Shown: one piece after another, positions 58,307 through 64,000 of the stretch | Layout: every line of letters begins with the position of its first letter | How positions within the stretch are numbered: position 1 is the first letter of the stretch | Source: Limnobaculum eriocheiris | GTDB lineage: Bacteria; Pseudomonadota; Gammaproteobacteria; Enterobacterales; Enterobacteriaceae | NCBI RefSeq assembly: GCF_021010575.1 | Contig: NZ_JAJNAG010000015.1 | Coordinates: 1 to 64,000, forward strand | Length of the DNA stretch: 64,000 nt | Direction of reading: 5' to 3' | Made by a program: the position numbers and the translations under genes | Notes under the pieces: model-generated | Database searches by the model: none | What the model was told of the DNA's origin: nothing | What the model saw: only the letters and a program-made list of their open reading frames with translations

Positions 58307-60075
58307 CCGCGATTAAACCAATTAAGCCAACGAAGTGGCCATGGCAGGCGGTTACGATCGTTTCCGGCTACCTGAGTAATGCGTTCCTGAATGGAACCAA
58401 TAATGCTTGGCTTATTTTCATCAATGTAAGGTAATCCTGTCAGTAATGGCAGGGCGTCTTGTGCATGGTCGATAGCCCATAAATGGAAACGACCAGCCTT
58501 TACCGCTTCTACAACTTCACTTTTCAGACAGAGGTGGCGTATGTTAGTCAACGGTAATATCACACCTTGAGAGCCGGTTAATTCGCGGCTATTACAAACA
58601 TCAAAGAATCCTTCTATCTTTTCGTTAATTCCGCCGATAGTTTGAACATTACCAAACTGATCGACTGAACCGGTCACGGCAATTTGTTGATTAATGGGCT
58701 GTTGTGATAACGCGCTCATTAAGGCACATAAACCAGCTAAAGAGGCACTATCACCATCAACTTCGCCATAAGATTGTTCAAATACGATAGAGCCAGAGAA
58801 AGGGAACTGTTGGTCTGAGGCCAGTTCAGCGGCAATAAAGGCCTGCATAATCATTATGCCTTTGGCATGCAAATTACCACCCAGCTCAGACTTTCGTTCC
58901 ACATCTGTGATTTCGCCATCCCCCAGATGAACCACACAGCTAATGCGTGACGGCTCTCCCATAGCACGAGGATGTCCCGGATATTCCAAAACCGACAGGC
59001 CATTGATTTGACCAATCACAAAACCTTCGGTTTCGATACGTACCTGACCAAGGTCTATATCATCCAATACCATTTCGGATAAATAGCTTTCGCGCCACAG
59101 TTTTTCCTGTTCGGCCTGCTCCAGGGACTGCCCGGTAATATCAGGCGCAGCAAAAGGGGTGGCATCGCTTAATATATGGCTCAACAACTGTGGGCAGAGA
59201 GGCAGCTTTTCCTGATCGCCGCTTTTTCTGACGCCAATATTAATGAGTGAAGGATAGGCGGTGGCATCAAGCGCAGGTAACTGATAGTGACAGGCAACAG
59301 AATTAAGGTATTCACACCAGGTCACAATATCTTCATCCTGATTAATAACCAGATCGGTTTCGAACTCCGTATAAATAACCTGATCTATCAGTTCTGGCTC
59401 CAGATCCTGAAACTCACCTAACCCGTAGCGATCTCCAACTAAAATAACCTTCAGGTCTAGTGGCATCGAGGGGATTGATAGCGGTAAAGGACGCGTCTCA
59501 TCAACCGAGATCCACTGAAAACGCTGGCTAACCACGGCTTGCTTTAAACGGAACCACAGGTGAGGCTGAGTCAGTAAAGTGCGAACAGAAAGAATCAGAA
59601 TCCCACCGTTGGCTTTATGAATCAGGCCGGGTTCCAGCGTATAACTATCATTATGCTTACGCAGGCAGCCAAACAGTTGCTCTGATTCCAGCCATTCTTC
59701 ATACAAACAATCATCGGTAGCAGCAAAATTATCGCTTTTACTTTGAGCATCAACACGGCTGATAGCGGCATTGTTGATTTCATATCGGCTACCAAATACT
59801 TCAGCACGAGTGGGCTGAATATTTTTTACCACATCATGGATTAGCGAGAGATAGGCTCGGCTATCAACAGCTTTTATTAACATGAACGGGGAGGCCGTAG
59901 CATGTTGATGACAGAAGGTCTGTAGAGACTTCTGTAATCGAGGCTGTGTGATAGCAATGTTTAGTGGTTCGCGACGATATTCTCGTTCGAACAGGCCTGT
60001 ACAGGCAGCGGTATTTGGCAATAACTGTTGCCATTCAAGTCGATTGATAGTCAAAGTATTCGCTGTTTTATTCAA
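58303..60075 (-). CDS. lonH: Lon-family protease LonH (YcbZ)
   Basis: YcbZ/LonH is a Lon-like protease with a degenerate ATPase portion; its substrates are poorly known, with links to ribosome assembly in E. coli. The 590-residue protein (E. coli 586) has the C-terminal Lon protease domain with nucleophile Ser in GEVDGDSASLAGLCALM and Lys in GGINEKIEGFF, so the Ser/Lys dyad is intact. The middle part carries HKANGGILILSVRTLL, as in LonB-type proteins. The ATG at 60075 has no clear ribosome binding site. It lies upstream of fabA on the same strand and divergent from matP, as in E. coli. Confidence 0.93.
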   Translation of the reverse strand: MNKTANTLTINRLEWQQLLPNTAACTGLFEREYRREPLNIAITQPRLQKSLQTFCHQHATASPFMLIKAVDSRAYLSLIHDVVKNIQPTRAEVFGSRYEINNAAISRVDAQSKSDNFAATDDCLYEEWLESEQLFGCLRKHNDSYTLEPGLIHKANGGILILSVRTLLTQPHLWFRLKQAVVSQRFQWISVDETRPLPLSIPSMPLDLKVILVGDRYGLGEFQDLEPELIDQVIYTEFETDLVINQDEDIVTWCEYLNSVACHYQLPALDATAYPSLINIGVRKSGDQEKLPLCPQLLSHILSDATPFAAPDITGQSLEQAEQEKLWRESYLSEMVLDDIDLGQVRIETEGFVIGQINGLSVLEYPGHPRAMGEPSRISCVVHLGDGEITDVERKSELGGNLHAKGIMIMQAFIAAELASDQQFPFSGSIVFEQSYGEVDGDSASLAGLCALMSALSQQPINQQIAVTGSVDQFGNVQTIGGINEKIEGFFDVCNSRELTGSQGVILPLTNIRHLCLKSEVVEAVKAGRFHLWAIDHAQDALPLLTGLPYIDENKPSIIGSIQERITQVAGNDRNRLPWPLRWLNWFNRG

Positions 60076-60250
60076 AAAGGAAAACGAGATTATACAAGAA
60101 ACACACGGAGTTAATACTCCTGTGATTCAGTTAACCAATTGTCAGGTCAATATTATAGATAATCGCGACAAAACAGTTAGGACAAAGTCTTGAGAAGGCT
60201 TCAAAAGCTGCTATGCTAGAAATGTTACACGGTCACTCAATGGGTACTTT

Positions 60251-60706
60251 ATGAAATATCAGCAATTAGATAATCTTGAAAGTGGGTGGAAGTGGAAGTA
60301 TCTGGTAAAAAAATACCGGGAAGGTGAAGAGATAACGCGTTATATAGAATATAGCGCCGCTCGGGAAAAAGTGGATGAGCTACTACAATTAGAGAATGAA
60401 CCACACAAGGTTCAGGAATGGATTAGTGCTCATATTAACCCTGATTTATTAAATCGATTAAAGCAAACCATACGCGCCAGGCGTAAACGCCATTTTAATG
60501 CGGAACAGCAGCACACACGCAAAAAGTCTATCGACCTCGAGTTTTTGGTGTGGCAGCGTCTTTCTGCTCTATCTCAACGTCGTGGGGCAACGCTATCTGA
60601 AACTATTGTTCAACTTATTGAAGATGCTGAAAGAAAAGAGCAGTACGCTAATCAGATGTCATTATTTAAACAGGATCTGAAAGCCATTTTAACTCAGGAT
60701 AAGTAA
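60251..60706 (+). CDS. matP: Ter macrodomain organiser MatP
   Basis: MatP binds matS sites, condenses the terminus region and tethers it to the divisome through ZapB. The 151-residue protein has the N-terminal four-helix bundle ([20 protein letters not shown]), the ribbon-helix-helix segment ([23 protein letters not shown]) and a C-terminal coiled coil (about 120-145). The flanking genes lonH and ompA are those of E. coli. It shares the following terminator with ompA. I did not find a clear matS site by eye in the window. Confidence 0.96.
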   Translation: MKYQQLDNLESGWKWKYLVKKYREGEEITRYIEYSAAREKVDELLQLENEPHKVQEWISAHINPDLLNRLKQTIRARRKRHFNAEQQHTRKKSIDLEFLVWQRLSALSQRRGATLSETIVQLIEDAERKEQYANQMSLFKQDLKAILTQDK

Positions 60707-60763
60707 TACCGGGTATGGCGGCTGGAGAGATCTAATATTGTTGCTCAGTTTTGGATGAAAATA

Positions 60764-60792
60764 AAAAAACCCTGCACAAAGCAGGGTTTTTT
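60764..60792. terminator. Bidirectional matP/ompA terminator
   Basis: AAAAAACCCTGC and GCAGGGTTTTTT form a 12-base stem with loop ACAAA between convergent genes. A runs and T runs on both sides make it efficient in both directions. Confidence 0.92.
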
Positions 60793-60814
60793 GCTAAAGC
60801 TAATCAGAAGACTA

Positions 60815-61882
60815 TTACTTTTTAACTTCAGTTACAACGTCTTTAGCGCCTTTAACTTCGATCTCTACACGACGGTCTGGAGCCAGGCAGTCGATCAGAG
60901 CAGCACCACGCTTCATACCATCACAGGTAGAACCGGTAACTGGGTTAGATTTGCCTAAACCACGAGCAGAAATCTTATCAGAAGGGATGCCTTTAGATAC
61001 TAAGTAGCTAACAACGCTCTGAGCACGTTGCTCAGACAGTTTTTGGTTATACTTCTCAGAACCGATACGGTCGGTGTAACCCAGAACAGCTAAAGAACCG
61101 TTAGTTGGGTTGATTGAGCTTAATTCGCCGTACAGTTGATCCAGAGCTTGTTTACCTTCTGGCTTCAGGTTTGCTTTGTTGAAAGCAAACAGAACGTCAG
61201 ACTTCAGAGTGAAACGCTTAGTTTCAACAACTGGTACAGCAACTACTGCTGGAGCTGGTTTAGCCTGGCCGAAACGGTAAGCTACGCCTAAGCTCAGCAT
61301 GCCGTTGTCTGGACGGGTATTAAGGCTGTCTGCGTCGCCGTTACCGATGTTGTTAACCCACTGGTAATCTAAACGAGTAGCAATGCTTGGAGTGATAGCG
61401 TATTCAACACCAACTGCTGCCAGTGGAGAAATACCGGTATCGTGAGCTTTGTACTCACCACCGCCTGCTGGATGATATTTAGTATCACCACGCCAGCCCA
61501 TAGCACCTAAACGGGTGTAGATATCCAGATCGTTCATAACCGGATAGCTCAGTTTAGCGGCTAATTGAATGCCTTGAGCTTTATAAGCAGCACTGTTATC
61601 ACCACGGTAAGTCATACGACCTAACCAGTCATAACCTAATTCAAAACCTAAATATTGGTTAGCCTGATAACCGAAATAAGCACCAGCACCTAATTGGTTA
61701 GGGTGAGTATTTTGGTTGTTCATTGAATCTAAACCATTACCGTTTTTGTAGAAACCAGTGTCATGGTAAGAAGACCAACCCACTTTAGCACCAGTGTACC
61801 AAGTGTTGTCTAATGGTGCGGCTTGCGCTGCAGTAGCGAAACCGGTCAGTGCTATTGCCAGTGCAATTGCTGTCTTTTTCAT
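60815..61882 (-). CDS. ompA: Outer-membrane protein A
   Basis: OmpA is an abundant eight-stranded barrel with a periplasmic peptidoglycan-binding domain. The start is set at 61882 ([20 protein letters not shown] signal, cleavage after AQA; CGAGGCGC ribosome binding site), not at the upstream ATG; this gives 355 residues. The barrel covers about 22-195, then a Pro/Ala/Val hinge ([13 protein letters not shown]), then an OmpA-like domain with [20 protein letters not shown], whose Asp and Arg bind diaminopimelate. Codon choice is strongly biased, as for highly expressed genes. A leader of roughly 138 bases precedes it. Confidence 0.97.
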   Translation of the reverse strand: MKKTAIALAIALTGFATAAQAAPLDNTWYTGAKVGWSSYHDTGFYKNGNGLDSMNNQNTHPNQLGAGAYFGYQANQYLGFELGYDWLGRMTYRGDNSAAYKAQGIQLAAKLSYPVMNDLDIYTRLGAMGWRGDTKYHPAGGGEYKAHDTGISPLAAVGVEYAITPSIATRLDYQWVNNIGNGDADSLNTRPDNGMLSLGVAYRFGQAKPAPAVVAVPVVETKRFTLKSDVLFAFNKANLKPEGKQALDQLYGELSSINPTNGSLAVLGYTDRIGSEKYNQKLSEQRAQSVVSYLVSKGIPSDKISARGLGKSNPVTGSTCDGMKRGAALIDCLAPDRRVEIEVKGAKDVVTEVKK

Positions 61883-62026
61883 TTTGCGCCTCGTTATCAT
61901 CTAAAATAGTAGTGATATAAGTTAATGCTATGTGGTTCTAGTTTTAAAGTTCGAAGTTAAAGTACCCTCATCAATCCATGACTGACATCGAGAATCCGGA
62001 ACCATAAAGCAACCTAATCAAGGTAA

Positions 62027-62054
62027 AGTTTACAACGTGTAAGAAAAGTTACAA
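62027..62054 (-). promoter_or_regulatory. ompA promoter
   Basis: Minus-strand TTGTAA (62054-62049), 16 bases and TAAACT (62032-62027) lie in sequence resembling the E. coli ompA promoter (CACTTGTAA...CGTTGTAAACTTTAC). The implied leader of about 138 bases is close to the stabilising 5' leader of E. coli ompA. Confidence 0.75.
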
Positions 62055-62680
62055 GTGTTGAGTACTAAAAGCAGATAAAAATATCCTGATTAGTTTAATT
62101 ATTAACGCCTGTGTTACATCAGTAACTCTTAATTAAAAGCTAACCTGAGTGCCAGTATAATTATCAAATTTAATAATTAACAGCGATAAATTTATGATTA
62201 TGAGAGAAGAAAAAGAAGTGTTAAGCATTCTGTGCTATTAGCAGATTATCATTATGTAACATAAAATTACATTCAGGGGGCTTTGTAATGTTATGTTAGC
62301 TTAAGTAAAGATGTTGTGTGGGATAATAATCCAATTACTTGATACAGAGGGAAGAGTTGTTTCTGACAGGGGTAAAAGCACTCATATCGCAGGAAGTAAT
62401 AACATTAAGCAATAATCATCTGTGGAAAAATTGGCTGTAATTAGCCCCACATTTGATATTTAATGTTCATTTTTAGTTTATAAACGTGTCCCTTTACGAA
62501 ATGGGCCTTGTCTAATTAGTAAATATAAATACTTACTTAAAATAAGCTTTAATGGTTAAGCCTTTCTTATCTTTCACAACGCATTGAGTTAATTTTTAAC
62601 CATATAATTATTTTTATACATTATGCCGGATTTGATAATCATATCGATGCGATGGTTGCTTATTTGAGACACAATATCAT
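62055..62680. other. Gene-free region between ompA promoter and sulA
   Basis: About 625 A+T-rich bases with no supportable ORF. It contains a long imperfect hairpin (62257-62298) and short stretches resembling the 3' end of sulA near 62248-62288. It is clearly longer than the ompA-sulA interval of E. coli as I recall it. No sulA terminator with a T run was identified. Confidence 0.55.
62257..62298. repeat. Orphan inverted repeat between ompA and sulA
   Basis: TAACATAA-A-ATTACA pairs with TGTAAT-G-TTATGTTA (14 pairs, one A/G mismatch) around a 12-base loop containing G5. No T run follows on either strand, so it is not a standard terminator. Confidence 0.6.
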
Positions 62681-63175
62681 TTAATGCCAATGAGTCTTAC
62701 TAAACATATCATTATGCAACAGGGAGCTTTGTAACACAGGAAGAGACTGTAAGATAAACCCATAACAATCACCTTCTTTTGCCGCCTGATTTAATCGCTG
62801 TTTAATATCCGGACTAATCGCTGGCAACCAGGCAATGACGGAGCTGAAATTACCGCTACGTAATGCTTTTTCCATCATTTCAATAGTATTTTCAGTTGAG
62901 ACGGCATTTAGCCCAATGGTTTTGTTTTCAGGCAACCCCAGACTATTAATCCAGTAACGATTAAGGCGACGCTCAGACGACAACCAAAGCTGCCAACGAG
63001 GTTGATGGCTTAATTGCTGAAGAAAAGGAAGCAACAGGTGAAGAGTGAATGGATTTTGTGGATCGTAAACAATCTCACTAACCTGACTGGAAGTATAAAT
63101 ATGCTTCGGGGCAGTGCCCATTTCACTGGTTAATGTATACGAAGCGTTAGGTCGAGCTTGTTGTATTGAGCGCAT
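62681..63175 (-). CDS. sulA: SOS division inhibitor SulA
   Basis: SulA binds FtsZ and blocks division during the SOS response until Lon degrades it. The 164-residue protein (E. coli 169) is less conserved than its neighbours but keeps ISEVVY-like VSEIVYD, LLLPFLQQLSHQPRWQLWLS, and the helix EMMEKALRSGNFSSVIAWLP. The C-terminal His (SKTHWH) that Lon recognises in E. coli is kept. A LexA box lies just upstream, and sxy is divergent, as in E. coli. Confidence 0.93.
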   Translation of the reverse strand: MRSIQQARPNASYTLTSEMGTAPKHIYTSSQVSEIVYDPQNPFTLHLLLPFLQQLSHQPRWQLWLSSERRLNRYWINSLGLPENKTIGLNAVSTENTIEMMEKALRSGNFSSVIAWLPAISPDIKQRLNQAAKEGDCYGFILQSLPVLQSSLLHNDMFSKTHWH

Positions 63176-63195
63176 AAATGAATTACCTGTATCTA

Positions 63196-63215
63196 TACTG
63201 TGTGTTTATACAGTA
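63196..63215 (-). promoter_or_regulatory. LexA (SOS) box of sulA
   Basis: TACTGTGTGTTTATACAGTA fits CTG-N10-CAG with the outer TA bases, 21 bases upstream of the sulA start codon. This closely matches the tight E. coli sulA box. Confidence 0.9.
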
Positions 63216-63336
63216 TCTCAGGCGTTGGGGGAAATCAAGTATTTTCATGATGCTTCGCAAATTTTATATTAAATAGGATTAACTCACTATTACTTCTAGA
63301 TATTTTTTGAAAATTGATTATGTTGAAAATAGTTTT

Positions 63337-63359
63337 GTAACGTTACTTTGTGACGTTAC
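63337..63359. repeat. Repeated GTxACGTTAC motif upstream of sxy
   Basis: TGTAACGTTAC (63336) and TGTGACGTTAC (63349) are 13 bases apart. They can also be read as the inverted pair GTAACGT/ACGTTAC with a 9-base loop. The site is about 50-70 bases before the sxy start, a place for an operator or leader structure. No known consensus fits exactly. Confidence 0.4.
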
Positions 63360-63408
63360 CTGCTGAACTAAACAGACATCATTTATTCGAGATAACATAA
63401 GAGATCAT

Positions 63409-64000
63409 ATGGACAGAGAAGATACTAAACAGTTAGTCAGGAACGTTATTGAATATTTCAGTGAATTAGGTGAACTTACATCTCGTTCAATGTTTGGAGG
63501 TTATGGGATATGTAAAGACAAGGTAATGTTTGGGTTAGTGTCTGAAGATAAGTTCTATTTAAGAGCAAACAATCAGTTGGAGTCAGTTTTTGTCACTTAT
63601 GGTATGAGTCAGTTTGTATACAATAAGAGGGGGATCCCTGTATTACTGAAATATTACCATGTGAATGAATCTCTATGGCGAAACAGAGAGGTTTTACGCC
63701 GGTTCGCTACCTATTCACTGACCGCAGCATCATCTGAAATGAAAGAAAAAGATGCCCAGGAGTACGTAAGAATAAAAGATCTACCTAACCTGAATCTGGC
63801 AATAGAACGCATGTTAAGACAAGCCGGGATCAAATCTTGTGAAGACCTGTTCAGCCTGGGGGCATTACACTCATTTATTAAGATTCGTGAAATGAAGAAG
63901 GGCATTAAACCCGATCTACTTTTTTCATTAGCCGGTGCGATTGAAGGATGCCATGTTGTTACTTTGCCCGCGGAACTTCGTAATGATTTAGCAGAGCAAC
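63409..64000 (+). CDS. sxy: Competence regulator Sxy/TfoX (3' end beyond window)
   Basis: Sxy works with CRP at CRP-S promoters to switch on DNA-uptake genes. ATG 63409 begins MDREDTKQLVRNVIEYFSEL, and the frame stays open to the window end (197 codons seen; E. coli Sxy has 209 residues), so only a few residues should be missing. The TfoX N-terminal domain has SRSMFGGYGICKDKVMFGLV, and the C-terminal domain LPNLNLAIERMLRQAGIKSC with GALHSFIKIRE. It is divergent from sulA, as in E. coli. No strong ribosome binding site is present, consistent with the translational control known for this gene. Confidence 0.93.
   Translation, partial: MDREDTKQLVRNVIEYFSELGELTSRSMFGGYGICKDKVMFGLVSEDKFYLRANNQLESVFVTYGMSQFVYNKRGIPVLLKYYHVNESLWRNREVLRRFATYSLTAASSEMKEKDAQEYVRIKDLPNLNLAIERMLRQAGIKSCEDLFSLGALHSFIKIREMKKGIKPDLLFSLAGAIEGCHVVTLPAELRNDLAEQ

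Noticed and set aside
60251-60706. matS sites expected near matP
   Set aside because: I looked for GTGACRNYGTCAC by eye and saw no good match; a computed search would be needed to exclude one.
62221-62400. Small RNA gene between ompA and sulA
   Set aside because: The hairpin lacks a T run and no promoter could be paired with it, so I list it only as an inverted repeat.

Overview
This window is a stretch of ordinary chromosome from a member of the Enterobacterales. The proteins match Escherichia coli families almost residue for residue (PepN, GapA, SelD, FabA, AdhE, MatP, Sxy), and several promoters are recognisable: gapA, ompA, the tRNA-Tyr promoter, the LexA box of sulA, and the FadR/FabR sites of fabA. 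Gene order differs a great deal from E. coli. I infer an enteric outside the E. coli/Salmonella group, possibly Budviciaceae (Pragia/Budvicia/Limnobaculum), but I cannot prove the genus. I see no CRISPR array, prophage, toxin-antitoxin pair or defence island.

Layout. (1) 1-3471 is an A+T-rich accessory edge: the cut-off end of an IS1-family element, a small reading frame it interrupts, and an OpgB-like phosphoglycerol transferase. (2) 3472-18981 is pepN-pyrD-zapC, ycbX (opposite strand), rlmKL-uup, pqiABC and a MipA/OmpV-family porin-like gene. (3) 18100-30869 is yeaD-gapA, msrB, pncA-ansA, sppA, ydjA, selD-mnmH-topB, nudG and xthA. (4) 30972-53312 is a LOG-family gene, tRNA-Tyr, purU, ychJ, rssB, galU-ugd-epimerase, hns, adhE, marC-type ychE, yciU-clsA, yciY, yciI, tonB, yciA, yciB, a hydroxyacid dehydrogenase, a SulP transporter, yciC and ompW. 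(5) 53498-57126 is ppk-ppx. (6) 57365-64000 is a damaged zinc-ribbon ORF, fabA, lonH, matP, ompA, sulA and the start of sxy.

In E. coli, blocks 2 and 6 are neighbours (pepN...pqiABC-rmf-fabA...sulA-sxy). Here about 40 kb from three other map regions lies between them, and rmf is not at either exposed end. Two small insertion-sequence scars, 9.6 kb apart, sit exactly on rearrangement joints: ychE/yciU, where E. coli carries opp, and ompW/ppx. Both scars keep a terminator-like hairpin whose stems differ in sequence but still pair, followed by T6 and a transposase start codon.

Working units include the UDP-sugar operon galU-ugd-epimerase (UDP-glucose to UDP-glucuronate to UDP-galacturonate), the 1-base overlapping chain selD-mnmH-topB (selenophosphate to selenouridine tRNA), the pqiABC envelope lipid-transport complex, the ppk-ppx polyphosphate pair, and the clsA/yciU and ansA/pncA pairs. 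The regulatory sites found (Fur at tonB, FNR at ompW, CRP and Cra at adhE, LexA at sulA, FadR/FabR at fabA) suggest the E. coli control circuits are kept despite the reshuffled map.
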